Assembly (NCBI GenBank): GCA_009772965.1 | Contig: WPAF01000013.1 | Location: forward strand, 1 to 36,741 | Reading direction: 5' to 3' | DNA from: Candidatus Saganbacteria bacterium | Lineage (GTDB): Bacteria > Margulisbacteria > WOR-1 > XYC2-FULL-46-14 > WPAF01 | Length of the DNA: 36,741 bases | In this document: positions 25,402-33,886 of the stretch, piece after piece | How the letters are laid out: every line of letters starts with the position of its first letter | How positions within the stretch are numbered: position 1 is the stretch's first letter | The notes under the pieces: model-generated | Seen by the model: the letters and a program-made list of their open reading frames with translations, nothing else | Databases searched by the model: none | What the model was told of the DNA's origin: nothing | Made by a program: the position numbers and the translations under genes

Positions 25402-26495
25402 TTTTTTAGTTTAAATGTAATTCCTTTTGAAACGGAAATATAATATCCTTTTCCCGCTTCAAGTTTAACATTTTTGGGTTCAAAGCCGGCGGTAGCATAA
25501 GTTTGTGTGCCGTCTGCCGCGAATGTGCCGCCGGTTAACTGCTGGGCGCCGTTATCCCAATAGGCAGTGGCGGTGACGCCGGTTTTTCCGATTGCGTCAA
25601 TCAAATCTTGGAGAGTGCTGATATTGGGTGTTTCATTTTTATCTTTATCAACAAAGGTCAGCGGCGCGTCAAATGCAATCCCGATTGAGTTTATTCCCAG
25701 CCCGTTTTCAACTTTATTCAATGTATAAGAAACCTCTCCGCCAACTGAGAGAGCCCCCACTCCACCGCCAACTTTATACTCCCCTTGCCCCCAATCAGAA
25801 TCGCCAAAACTATTCTTGTGCATAACTTTAAATGAATAGGTAGTATTTGGCTTTACCTGATCTTGTGCAAGAGATAGAGTCGCCCCAGTTTGTCCTGCTA
25901 TCGGGGCAGTTTCAGCATCGCCTTTTACCCACATTTTCCAGGCGCAGGAATGGACTTCTCGCAACCCATCAGTTGCTGCCGGCTGGCTGGATATTACCTT
26001 AAACGTGCCTGTTTTGGTGCCATTAGCCACGGTAGTAGATGTTTCTTCATATTGAGTAATGACCGGAGTATATGGCTTGTCAGCTTTATAATTTGTTGTT
26101 ATTGCAGGGCTATCCCAACGCAAAGTTTGAGTAGCTGTTCCGGTTGCACCCGGCCCATAAACTCCGTAATATTGCCCTGCTCCAGCAGTTTTATTCCATG
26201 CTTTTATAAATACAGTTGCATTAAGAGGCAAGTCTTGCAAAGTTAAATTGGACACGCCGTTCGCATCGGTGTTAGGAAATGGTGTCGCATGAGCTGTTCC
26301 TTTAAAAAATGGCGCTGAATTTGGAGTTGATACATCAGAGCCAATAACCATTTGCACAACACCGCTGTTAACTGCCGCTCCACCCTTGTCTTTTACGACG
26401 GGATTTTTTATTGTAAGCTGAGCTAATGCCATATTGCACAAGAATACTAAAACAACCAAACCCACACCCCCTCCAAACATCAATTTTCTTTTCAT
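25398..26495 (-). CDS. Secreted B-family protein, copy B3
   Basis: The 365-residue protein starts MKRKLMFGGGVGLVVLVFL, a signal peptide. It is a paralogue of the products at 30931-32094 (clear) and 28298-29536 (weaker). Shared marks are a Y-K-A-[DE]-x-P-x-x-P-x-I-x-Q-[FY]-E-E stretch, TDGLREV followed by AWK-W, an FKV-x-H-x-N segment, and a C-terminal module with GINSIGIAF, a [TI]-x-x-D-L-I-x-A-I helix, a tryptophan strand and GYYISVSK. AAGGGGGAA precedes ATG 26495. The fold is probably fibronectin-III/Ig-like. The function is unknown. It sits just after A3, and its stop overlaps the FlgD-like gene. Confidence 0.65.
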   Translation of the reverse strand: MKRKLMFGGGVGLVVLVFLCNMALAQLTIKNPVVKDKGGAAVNSGVVQMVIGSDVSTPNSAPFFKGTAHATPFPNTDANGVSNLTLQDLPLNATVFIKAWNKTAGAGQYYGVYGPGATGTATQTLRWDSPAITTNYKADKPYTPVITQYEETSTTVANGTKTGTFKVISSQPAATDGLREVHSCAWKMWVKGDAETAPIAGQTGATLSLAQDQVKPNTTYSFKVMHKNSFGDSDWGQGEYKVGGGVGALSVGGEVSYTLNKVENGLGINSIGIAFDAPLTFVDKDKNETPNISTLQDLIDAIGKTGVTATAYWDNGAQQLTGGTFAADGTQTYATAGFEPKNVKLEAGKGYYISVSKGITFKLKK

Positions 26496-26506
26496 ATTAT
26501 TCCCCC

Positions 26507-27841
26507 TTACTCTACCTTTGTTGTCCATTTCGCGTCAGCCCCTTTCTGGTAATACCAAAACGCTTTTGCTGGCGCGATCAATTTATCTTCTTTCCATGCA
26601 TTTCCTGAAACATAGGTTCCCGAATAAGATTGTTTTTCATTATCAAAAACTAATACTTCTGATTCCGCCAGTGGATCTAATTTCAATTTAGTTAAAGCCC
26701 CGCCCTGGGGATGAGGAATTGAAACCATATTATATTTTGCTGGTCCGTAAAGATTGGATTTAATATCTTTATTTAATTCCGGGACATTACCAACAATGGT
26801 TGAAATTATATTGTTGGAAGTTGGATTGTATACCCAAATTCCTTCTCCAGCAGAAAGATATGCGGTTGCCCCTTTCCATGCGCCCTCATAATACATACCA
26901 GTGTATTGCTGGGTACTATTATTAAATTTCAACAATTCAATTCCATTTTTTCTTAACTCCGTTGACAGCACACTATCAATATCGCCCTTGCTCTGAATAA
27001 TAAACGGAACCCCAATCATGTTGTATTTACCGCTGCTATAAATGGTTGCCAAGAATTTGCCAACCGCGGGAGCCGTTTCAAAGATTTTTGAATTATTTAT
27101 TGGATCATCAGTGGTAGCTTTATAGTAAACTTCTTCAAAACTTTGCCCGACTTGTGCTTTGTGCCTAATAGAATCTTCCGTAACTTTATCAAACTGATTA
27201 TCCTTTATTACAAGGATTCCATTTTCAAACCTGCCGGCAACTTTCCATAAGTTATTATCAAAATTGTTTTTATACTGCCCCGTTCCATTTCCAGTCATGT
27301 AATAAATTGTAGGAGTAATAATTTTTGTTTTATCCCAAGAAATGATAACCCCGCTCCCTGCAGTGTCTTTTTCACGGGCAATATTTATCGGGAAAACTAC
27401 TGGCGGGAGCATCCCGCCATTTTCTTCAACTACTAAATCAAAGGGCAGGTTTTTATACCCTTTACCAAGATCGTCGGACTCCAATTGGATATCTCTCCTG
27501 TTTACTCCATAATTTTTACCATTAATGACATATTGCTGAGTGCCAACATAGTAATTTTGTACTTTTAACGGGAGCATACCAAGATCATCCATGGCGTTAA
27601 TGGAAAACTTGCCATTAATTTTTTGACGCGAAAGTGCATACTTATTAAGATAATTGGCAGGATCTTCAAAAAAGATTACAGAAATAGAGGCAATGTCTGC
27701 ATCTGCCAATCCAGTATTGCCGGCAGTTATTAATCCATTAACCCAAAACGCCGCGGGATATGGCGCCGGCTGTTGGGCTGCAAAAACTATGCCCGTGGCC
27801 AGCAACAACGCAATTAATACAAATAATATTTTTCTAGCCAA
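26507..27841 (-). CDS. Secreted A-family protein, copy A3
   Basis: The 444-residue protein has a signal peptide (ARKILFVLIALLLATGIVFA). After an AFWVNGLI segment and a carboxypeptidase-regulatory-like beta region comes SWD...IYYMTGNGTGQY, matched in A1 by IYYSTGNGEGQF. Two copies of an 80-residue repeat follow: N-M-[IV]-x-[VI]-P, a Y-x-G-x-Y turn, a WK, and an aromatic end (IWVYNP; FWYYQK). The protein ends in a tryptophan-containing tail, as A1 and A2 do. Start TTG 27841 stands 6 nt after GAGG; a TTG at 27853 is possible but poorly placed. The repeat is a known type in secreted surface proteins. The function is unknown. Confidence 0.65.
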   Translation of the reverse strand: MARKILFVLIALLLATGIVFAAQQPAPYPAAFWVNGLITAGNTGLADADIASISVIFFEDPANYLNKYALSRQKINGKFSINAMDDLGMLPLKVQNYYVGTQQYVINGKNYGVNRRDIQLESDDLGKGYKNLPFDLVVEENGGMLPPVVFPINIAREKDTAGSGVIISWDKTKIITPTIYYMTGNGTGQYKNNFDNNLWKVAGRFENGILVIKDNQFDKVTEDSIRHKAQVGQSFEEVYYKATTDDPINNSKIFETAPAVGKFLATIYSSGKYNMIGVPFIIQSKGDIDSVLSTELRKNGIELLKFNNSTQQYTGMYYEGAWKGATAYLSAGEGIWVYNPTSNNIISTIVGNVPELNKDIKSNLYGPAKYNMVSIPHPQGGALTKLKLDPLAESEVLVFDNEKQSYSGTYVSGNAWKEDKLIAPAKAFWYYQKGADAKWTTKVE

Positions 27842-27882
27842 GGTGCGCCTCAATTTTTATCATTACCTTTCGCTTTGGTAAA

Positions 27883-27987
27883 CTACGCATGTTTATGCTT
27901 TTCACCCTTTTGGATAAAAGAAAAAAGAATAAAAATAACTACCGCGAATACGATTACTGCTATAAATAAAATTGTCAGCTGGTCCAT
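27883..27987 (-). CDS. 34-residue single-TM miniprotein, cassette 2
   Basis: The product begins MDQL and consists of one hydrophobic helix (ILFIAVIVFAVVIFILFSFI) and a basic tail rich in K and H. A strong AGGAGGA precedes the ATG at 27987, which directly follows the stop of the two-TM gene. A matching gene pair at 33785-34095 shows that the order two-TM then one-TM is conserved, so this is unlikely to be a chance ORF. Function unknown. Confidence 0.7.
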   Translation of the reverse strand: MDQLTILFIAVIVFAVVIFILFSFIQKGEKHKHA

Positions 27988-28197
27988 TTATTGTTCCTCC
28001 TCATCCGTTAGCGTCAAAGCGATTTTTGATGCCGCAATCATACAAAACAAGCAGGCAATGCTTCCGGAAAAAAACGACCAGAAATTGAATTTACCCGCGA
28101 CTATCTGGCCAACAATTAACGCCGCAAAAATAATCTGCAGTATTTTAATGAACACGTCAATATAAAGTTCCTTAAACCTTTTCGTTACTTTTATCAT
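27988..28197 (-). CDS. Two-TM small membrane protein, cassette 2
   Basis: The 69-residue protein has a basic amphipathic N terminus (VTKRFKELYIDVFIKI), then two transmembrane helices (about 20-36 and 40-60) joined by a short turn with KFNFWSF, and an acidic end. It is a paralogue of the product at 33886-34095: both have A-L-[IV]-V-G-Q-[IF]-V between helices and F-F-x-G-x-x-x-A. It recalls small DUF6722-type hairpin proteins, from memory only. The start overlaps a 35-codon ORF as ATGA, and its stop adjoins the one-TM gene. Confidence 0.7.
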   Translation of the reverse strand: MIKVTKRFKELYIDVFIKILQIIFAALIVGQIVAGKFNFWSFFSGSIACLFCMIAASKIALTLTDEEEQ

Positions 28198-28301
28198 CTT
28201 AACATATCCTTTTTATAATAAACTTCTAAAGTCCTAATGCCCGAAAGTCCTAACAATGTACTCCTCACTTCATTCGAAATAATAATTTGTTTTGTTATCA
28301 T
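28194..28301 (-). CDS. 35-residue ORF, probable remnant of a coiled-coil gene
   Basis: The ORF starts MITKQIII, like the MITEKDIIK of the coiled-coil proteins at 33398 and 34097. It then runs into a stretch with a duplicated AAAGTCCTAA word (minus or plus strand, near 28230-28255), where similarity ends. It overlaps its upstream neighbour (28298-29536) and the two-TM gene downstream by ATGA, so it can still be translated and couple them. I read it as the eroded first gene of cassette 2. Confidence 0.4.
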   Translation of the reverse strand: MITKQIIISNEVRSTLLGLSGIRTLEVYYKKDMLR

Positions 28302-29536
28302 TTCGTCCCTGTTAATTTAAATTTCACTTGATCCTCGTCAACGCTTACCTGATAACATCTTCCCGTAACAGTTGCCAGGTTAAGAATTTCGTCAACCGAA
28401 GCGGCTCCAGTATATTTTGTTTTAATTTTATCAATGCTTCCATTTACATCATAAGTAATCCCAGTTAAGCCAAAATGCTTTTGAGTTGTTTCATCAAACC
28501 AGCCGATCACTGTAACTTTTGCTTGCGCATTTTGGACTTTAATCTGGGCATTAATCTGCGAAATTAATCCATTAATGGTTGAAATATCCCTTGTGGGTTC
28601 TGGTTTATTGTTAGCAAAGTCCCACCCTTCGATTGCATTTAATCCTGTAAATGGGATAGCTATTGTGTTTATTGTCTTTTTGAGTGTCCAAGTGACCGTG
28701 CCGGAGCTGGAGCCTGTGCCGCTTAATGTATCCCAAGACTTTGCGACCCCCGCTTTATTGTCATACCAGTTATAAGCTGTTGGCGTAAATGAATAATTGC
28801 CGGCTGTTACCTTTGGATTTGTTTTTGTTGATAATGAAATTGTGCCGTTTGTATACAATGTTTCTTTTGTTTTATCCGGGTAAATAACTTCCACTGCGTA
28901 ACTTGTACCTTGGGGGGATGAAGCAGATATCATTCTTCTATTTGGAATCGCCCCCTGATCATAGCCAACCGAAACAACCAAAGTAAGATATTGGTTTTGC
29001 GTATCCCCATCCCTCAAAGAAGATTCAGCCACAGAAGCAATTGTCGGGGCATTAGGAGAATCAGCTAAATAATCTGTTTGGAAGGTTTTCAGGTATTGAT
29101 TAGATGGACTTATTACGGAACCTAGGTGCAAAGTTTGTGAAACACTTTTTCCATCATTGTAAGCAGTGGATCCATAACCAAAATTTTTATTGTCAAAACA
29201 TCTAATTGTCACATCAACATCATGCTCGATAAAATAGAAAGAAACATAATTTGGAGTTGCAGTACTAACGCTATCAATCCTATTAGGTATTAACGGCACA
29301 CCAGCCTGATTGGGGGCTGGAACTGATGAAGTTTTATAAAACTTTAACGCGCCGTCATTATAAGCTTTTAAAGGGTCATTTAATACAGCTCCGCTTGTTA
29401 GTGTTATCGAACAATTAGGTGTGCCTGCTGTTTTTTCAATTTTAATACTTCCTGATGCATTAACCATTTCTGCTAAAACCAATGTCAGCAAAAATAATAT
29501 CACACCGCCTCTTTTAATACATTTAAAGACATTCAT
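28298..29536 (-). CDS. Secreted B-family protein, copy B2
   Basis: The 412-residue protein has a signal peptide (MNVFKCIKRGG, then VILFLLTLVLAEMVNA) and a beta-rich body. It lacks the TDGLREV stretch of B1 and B3, but its last 120 residues match their C-terminal module: NTIAIPF, a long I-x-x-L-I-x-x-I helix, VIGWFDE and CYQVSVDEDQVKFKL. GGAGGA precedes ATG 29536. Its stop overlaps the remnant ORF that starts the second membrane cassette. The function is unknown; a secreted binding or structural protein is inferred. Confidence 0.65.
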   Translation of the reverse strand: MNVFKCIKRGGVILFLLTLVLAEMVNASGSIKIEKTAGTPNCSITLTSGAVLNDPLKAYNDGALKFYKTSSVPAPNQAGVPLIPNRIDSVSTATPNYVSFYFIEHDVDVTIRCFDNKNFGYGSTAYNDGKSVSQTLHLGSVISPSNQYLKTFQTDYLADSPNAPTIASVAESSLRDGDTQNQYLTLVVSVGYDQGAIPNRRMISASSPQGTSYAVEVIYPDKTKETLYTNGTISLSTKTNPKVTAGNYSFTPTAYNWYDNKAGVAKSWDTLSGTGSSSGTVTWTLKKTINTIAIPFTGLNAIEGWDFANNKPEPTRDISTINGLISQINAQIKVQNAQAKVTVIGWFDETTQKHFGLTGITYDVNGSIDKIKTKYTGAASVDEILNLATVTGRCYQVSVDEDQVKFKLTGTK

Positions 29537-29559
29537 AAAAATCCTCCTTAATAAACTAC

Positions 29560-30912
29560 TTACGGCTTACTCAACTCCCAATTAAATTTTTTCGGCTTAT
29601 TTGGATCCGTTTCAATTGTTTTATAATACCAATACCCTTTTTCAAAAACAACATTGTGCTCAGGATCCCATTTGCCATTATTTCGAAATACTTTTTCCAA
29701 ATAAGAGCCCTTTTGAGACCAATAGTAAAAAGCATCCCCATCAACTGGACTAGTTCCAAATCCAAAATTAGACAATAAATACTTTTTCGTAAAAGGTGAA
29801 CTGATTAAATTGTAAGCAGTATCAATTTCTCCTTTAAAGTCCGTATTTTTAATAATCCCTACAAAGACCAGGTTTCTATCTGTTGCATCATCTAATGACC
29901 TATAAACCAAGTACCCCTTGCTTAAATCAAATCCAAATGGAGGGGGATTTCCAAAACTACCATTTAAATAAGTTGTTTTTTCCAAGTAACGTTTAGAATA
30001 ATCCGGATCAGCCATGTTAAAAGAATATATACTGCTGCCCTCGCTTAATTGGCCGCTCAGGATATTATTTAAGCTTTTATCAACATGAAAGTAATTAACA
30101 GCCCCTTTTGCAGATGTAGTATATAGCGAGCATCCAACAAAGTTTTCAGCTTTATTGATGGGTATTGTCACTTGAGCAACAGTTATTGAATTGTTTGCAT
30201 CAGATAAAACATCTGTATTAACAAGCAATGGCTCTGGAATCACCCTATAATAATTGGTTCCTTTGGCATTTGCCCCGCTGATTTGGTATTCCATAATTGC
30301 AGGAGGGACATCAGCAACGAAAGTGTAATCCACAGGAGTTCTGGTAAACTCACCGCCGGATTTAGCATAAATCTTAACTGCCGTAGGACCGTTAACATCA
30401 TAAGCCCAGTGGAGCTTAGCCGTATCTGGCGTATCTTTTTCTATCCAAGTCATCCGAATCCTGCCTGTGTCAATAATTTCATCCTTTGGCCCCGGCCCTT
30501 CCCCTTGGGCTAAAACAATATTTTTTGTAATAAAACCAACCTTGCTGTCAAAATTAATAATTTCCGCATTTTTTCCATAGTTATCTGTTCCCTTATAAAC
30601 AGCAATATTATAGTTATCAGAAAAACTTATTGCTGTGTCAAAAAAATAATTCAACCTGTAAATATTAATAGCATAGTTGCCATTAGCGTCAGTTAATCCC
30701 GTTGCTTCTTTTTTAATATCATCAAAATAAACCGTCACTATTCTATTTGCAACAACTTGTCCTTCCTTCTTAACCGTGCCCTTTACCCAATAAAAAGGCA
30801 GAAAATTCATATAATATGGATATGGGGTATTAGGCACCACTGGATTTGCAGCTATTGCCGCACTTCCAAATACCGCCATCAACAAAAATACTATAAAATA
30901 CTTTTTTACCAC
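29560..30912 (-). CDS. Secreted A-family protein, copy A2
   Basis: The 450-residue product has a signal peptide (MVKKYFIVFLLMAVFGSAAIA), then FYWVKGTVKKEGQVVANRIV with TDANGNYAI, a carboxypeptidase-regulatory-like or transthyretin-like domain. A fibronectin-like part (LHWAYDVNGPTAVKIYAKSGGEF) follows, then two repeats of the N-L-[IV]-x-x-P-F type ending in an aromatic strand (GYLVYR; GYWYYK). The last residues are FNWELSKP, close to DWNRAKP in A1. The start is GTG 30912, with GAGGGG in front. It lies between B1 and B2. The repeat and the shared tail define the family; the role is unknown. Confidence 0.65.
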   Translation of the reverse strand: MVKKYFIVFLLMAVFGSAAIAANPVVPNTPYPYYMNFLPFYWVKGTVKKEGQVVANRIVTVYFDDIKKEATGLTDANGNYAINIYRLNYFFDTAISFSDNYNIAVYKGTDNYGKNAEIINFDSKVGFITKNIVLAQGEGPGPKDEIIDTGRIRMTWIEKDTPDTAKLHWAYDVNGPTAVKIYAKSGGEFTRTPVDYTFVADVPPAIMEYQISGANAKGTNYYRVIPEPLLVNTDVLSDANNSITVAQVTIPINKAENFVGCSLYTTSAKGAVNYFHVDKSLNNILSGQLSEGSSIYSFNMADPDYSKRYLEKTTYLNGSFGNPPPFGFDLSKGYLVYRSLDDATDRNLVFVGIIKNTDFKGEIDTAYNLISSPFTKKYLLSNFGFGTSPVDGDAFYYWSQKGSYLEKVFRNNGKWDPEHNVVFEKGYWYYKTIETDPNKPKKFNWELSKP

Positions 30913-30930
30913 TTTCCCCTCAACTTTTTG

Positions 30931-32094
30931 CTATTTATTTTCAATTAATACATCCACACTTTTGCTAACAAATATCTGATATCCCCTGCCTTGTACTGGC
31001 ACAGCCAAAGCACCAAGACTGCCAAATTTTGTATATGTATCTGGAGTTAAATTATTTACTGTATTGTCTACATATTCAACCGCATATCCATTTTCCTTTT
31101 GTTCACTTGGCTTTTCATTCCAAAATCCAAAGCTTGAAACAATATTTTCATTTGCTTTCTTATTAATCGCCTTAATAAGGTCAATTATTGTCACTATTTG
31201 TGTCCCATCAACAGTCCACGGCCCAGCAAAAGGCATAGCAAAACAATTGATGCCTAAATTTCCCTGACCAACAGGAACTCCGCTCTGCAGTTTCAATGTA
31301 AAGGGCTGGGATGCGCCGCCGGCGGCACTTCCTGCAACTTTATAAGAATATATTTTACTCCATGTTGGCCCTCCCCATTGGTTGCTGTGCCCTACTTTAA
31401 AATTATAGGTTAGGCCAGATGTAATCTGCGTTGAATCAAGAACTAACGTACTCGTAAGAGCCTTTGGATCAGCAGTTGCCGGTTCTTGCTCGCCATCTTT
31501 CCACCATTTCCAAGCGTATCCGCTAACCTCTCTTAATCCATCAGTAATATCACCAGCAACTGAGGCTACTTTTAAAGTGGATTTCGATGGATTCCCATTG
31601 GTATAGCTAATCGTTGATTCTTCAAATTGAGATATCATGGGTACATCAGGAGCTTCCGCCTTATAATCAACTTTTAAACCTTCCCAGCTCCAAGTTAAAG
31701 ATGAATCGCTATAATTGGCTGCATTCATCGACAAGCCCGAGCTCCTGTAATAATTTCCTTTTCCCTCCGCTGGAGTCCAAACAGTAGCTGATATGTTATC
31801 ATTGATGTTAGTGTTTATTTGCACATTCCTACCTGCCGATGAACCATTATCAAAAACTTTACCATTATTAATTGCAAAATCAGCAATTGGATTTGTGGTT
31901 CCAGGAGTAAACAGTATCAAATCTAAGCCATTTTTATAAAATTTGATATTATTATTTGTTGTGGTTACTAACTGCTGATTTCTTGTAATACTGCTTCCTT
32001 TAATAAAAAAGGTTTTATCTCCAGCGTTTGCCGCCAACTGCACCATAATAAGACCAATAATCACCAATCCTGTAATTTTTAATTTATGCTTCAT
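30931..32094 (-). CDS. Secreted B-family protein, copy B1
   Basis: The 387-residue protein starts with a signal peptide (MKHKLKITGLVIIGLIMVQL). It is the clearest partner of B3 (25398-26495): both have YKAEAPDVPMISQFEES-like and TDGLREVSGYAWKWW-like stretches, an FKVGHSNQWG-like segment, and the closing module with GINCFAMPFAGPW, IIDLIKAI, a W strand and GYQIFVSKSVDVLI. The middle looks like fibronectin-III folds. It follows A1 by 23 bp and precedes A2 by 18 bp. The function is unknown. Confidence 0.65.
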   Translation of the reverse strand: MKHKLKITGLVIIGLIMVQLAANAGDKTFFIKGSSITRNQQLVTTTNNNIKFYKNGLDLILFTPGTTNPIADFAINNGKVFDNGSSAGRNVQINTNINDNISATVWTPAEGKGNYYRSSGLSMNAANYSDSSLTWSWEGLKVDYKAEAPDVPMISQFEESTISYTNGNPSKSTLKVASVAGDITDGLREVSGYAWKWWKDGEQEPATADPKALTSTLVLDSTQITSGLTYNFKVGHSNQWGGPTWSKIYSYKVAGSAAGGASQPFTLKLQSGVPVGQGNLGINCFAMPFAGPWTVDGTQIVTIIDLIKAINKKANENIVSSFGFWNEKPSEQKENGYAVEYVDNTVNNLTPDTYTKFGSLGALAVPVQGRGYQIFVSKSVDVLIENK

Positions 32095-32117
32095 AACTTC
32101 ATCTCCCTTATATAAAA

Positions 32118-33380
32118 TTAGGGTTTTGCCCTATTCCAATCAAAGCCAGAATTTTTATACCTCACAAAAATGTAACTATTCGGAATTGCTAACACATCTA
32201 TTTCCTTTTCTAAAGGATTGCTTGGATTGCTTGCGCTCTTCCAAGCCCCACCCATTACTATTGCGGAAATATATGCTTCGTTAAGAGGAGATATTTTATA
32301 TTGAATCAAATCCCCATCAGCTGCACCGTTATTTATTAAACTTGTAGAAGTAAGACCCAATCTTACTGGATAAACCATACCTAATAAGGTTTTTCCGCCA
32401 GTTGTTTCTCCTGCGCCAGAAAACACAGGAACTACTGTATCTTTATTTACTACTTCGCCTACAACCGTAATAGTTTTATCGTCTTTTGTAATTACCCAAT
32501 TACCAAACTTATAGTCTATTTCAAACTTTGGATCATCATTAGCATTTGCGGCATCTTTCCAAACATTTGCACTTGTATAAATTGCGGAATAATAAGCGGG
32601 TGATGCAGCGAATTTATATTGAACAATGTCCCCTTCCTTCCAAACAGACCCTGACCCTTCACCAAAAACATCTTTTACTTTACTTCCTTGCTGACATTTG
32701 AATGGAACAGAAACAAGGTTTTTCCCTTGTACATTTGCTGTTCCCTTTAAACTAACATTCACCTTACCCACCGCCCAAGCGGTTTCAAGGATTGTTTTCC
32801 CTGAAAATCTAGAATCAGTCGACGTAGAGCCTGGCACAGCTGTTTTAAGAAAACCTTTATAATAAACCTCTTTATCTTTGGCGCCAGCTCCAACTTGATC
32901 TTTGTGGAATATGCATTGATTCATCATAGAATCATCAATGAAATCAACCCCGGCTGCTACAACCCACTTGGTTAAATCAGAATTGTTAAATTGTCCTTCG
33001 CCATTTCCCGTGGAATAATATATTACCGTATCGTTGCCATATTTTAAATCCCATTTTATTTTAATGTTAGCCCCATCACGAGAAATTGTTAACGGAACCG
33101 TTCCAAGAGGCGGGGTTTCTTCAGTTGACGTTGCTTGTACACTTGAACTCATACCAAAAATCCAGGGGATAAATTCATATCCTCCGCCAGTCATCTTGCC
33201 GCCAATTATTTCACCCTTAGTGTCAGTTAAAGTATATCCCCCGCCCTGTAGCGTCGCCCCGCCTGAATTGATGGTGTTATATAATGTATAGCCGCCGCCT
33301 TCGAGCTTATCCGCAAGGGCAATAGTAGAAAGCAAGCACGACAAAAGCAGAAACAAAACTACCGCTTTTTGCCTAACCAT
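32118..33380 (-). CDS. Secreted A-family protein, copy A1
   Basis: The 420-residue protein has a signal peptide (MVRQKAVVLFLLLSCLLSTI), then three GGGY repeats (LEGGGYTL, LQGGGYTL, MTGGGYEF), a motif I associate with secreted proteins of this type. Next come IKIKWDLKYGN and IYYSTGNGEGQF, two repeats of the N-L-V-S-V-P-F type with V-[WK]-K and YYSAIY turns, and the C-terminal aromatic strand with GFDWNRAKP. AAGGAGA stands before ATG 33380. Its first 24 codons and leader recur at 33658-33759, where the copy stops after 33 residues. A1 opens the A-B-A-B-A-B series. Confidence 0.65.
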   Translation of the reverse strand: MVRQKAVVLFLLLSCLLSTIALADKLEGGGYTLYNTINSGGATLQGGGYTLTDTKGEIIGGKMTGGGYEFIPWIFGMSSSVQATSTEETPPLGTVPLTISRDGANIKIKWDLKYGNDTVIYYSTGNGEGQFNNSDLTKWVVAAGVDFIDDSMMNQCIFHKDQVGAGAKDKEVYYKGFLKTAVPGSTSTDSRFSGKTILETAWAVGKVNVSLKGTANVQGKNLVSVPFKCQQGSKVKDVFGEGSGSVWKEGDIVQYKFAASPAYYSAIYTSANVWKDAANANDDPKFEIDYKFGNWVITKDDKTITVVGEVVNKDTVVPVFSGAGETTGGKTLLGMVYPVRLGLTSTSLINNGAADGDLIQYKISPLNEAYISAIVMGGAWKSASNPSNPLEKEIDVLAIPNSYIFVRYKNSGFDWNRAKP

Positions 33381-33397
33381 TATTTCTCCTTGCCATT

Positions 33398-33658
33398 TTA
33401 TACTGATATCTTCTCCTCAATCTTTCTTACCCTGGATTCAATAACGCATATCTTTTGATCCTGCTCGTCATCTTTAGCTTTTGCAAAGATCCTGTCTTCT
33501 CTTGCTTTTTCAAGCTCACCCATTATTTTGTCCAGCATAATTGAAACCTTGTCAAACCGGATATCAAACTTTTTCTCAAGACCTGCCAAGCCGTTATTTA
33601 ATTCTTCTTTTGTCGCAAAAACATTTTTCATTTTAATGATATCTTTTTCCGTTATCAT
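33398..33658 (-). CDS. Small coiled-coil protein, copy 2
   Basis: The 86-residue protein is hydrophilic and helical, with heptad-like stretches (KKFDIRFDKVSIMLDKIMGE; EKAREDRIFAKAKDDEQDQK). It is a shortened paralogue of the 105-residue product at 34097-34414: both start MITEKDIIKMK and their last 50 residues are almost identical, while the ATKKDLE repeat of the longer one is lacking. It has no signal peptide or membrane helix, so it is probably cytoplasmic. Its ATG overlaps the stop of a 33-residue signal-peptide-like ORF as TAATG. Similar proteins of unknown function occur in uncultured phyla, from memory. Confidence 0.7.
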   Translation of the reverse strand: MITEKDIIKMKNVFATKEELNNGLAGLEKKFDIRFDKVSIMLDKIMGELEKAREDRIFAKAKDDEQDQKICVIESRVRKIEEKISV

Positions 33659-33759
33659 TATTTACCTTCCCTAATATACTTTCCACTGAGTTTATCCGCG
33701 AGGACAATATTTGAAAGTAAGTATGGCAGAAACAAAACTACCGCTTTTTGCCTAACCAT
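33658..33759 (-). pseudogene. 33-residue signal-peptide-only copy of the A1 gene start
   Basis: The ORF starts MVRQKAVVLFL, identical to A1, keeps the pattern to LADKL, then ends with SGKYIREGK and a stop that overlaps the ATG of the coiled-coil gene (TAATG). The ribosome site AAGGAGA and about 15 bp of upstream leader also match A1. It is therefore a truncated duplicate of the A1 5' end. It could still be translated, either as decay product or as a coupling leader peptide. Confidence 0.6.
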
Positions 33760-33784
33760 TATCTCTCCTTGCCATTTAAACTCC

Positions 33785-33886
33785 CTATAATCTCCCTACC
33801 GGATGTTTTCCCGTAAAGATGGAAATTATTATCATTACCAAAGCTATAACAGCCAGCGATAAATATACGATCAATTGGGGATCCAT
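33785..33886 (-). CDS. 33-residue single-TM miniprotein, cassette 1
   Basis: The product starts MDPQL and has one hydrophobic helix (IVYLSLAVIALVMIIISIF) and a short basic tail. It parallels the 34-residue product at 27883-27987 in start, length, topology and position after a two-TM gene. Its ATG overlaps the preceding stop as TAATG, with GGAGGAAGG upstream. Function unknown. Confidence 0.65.
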   Translation of the reverse strand: MDPQLIVYLSLAVIALVMIIISIFTGKHPVGRL

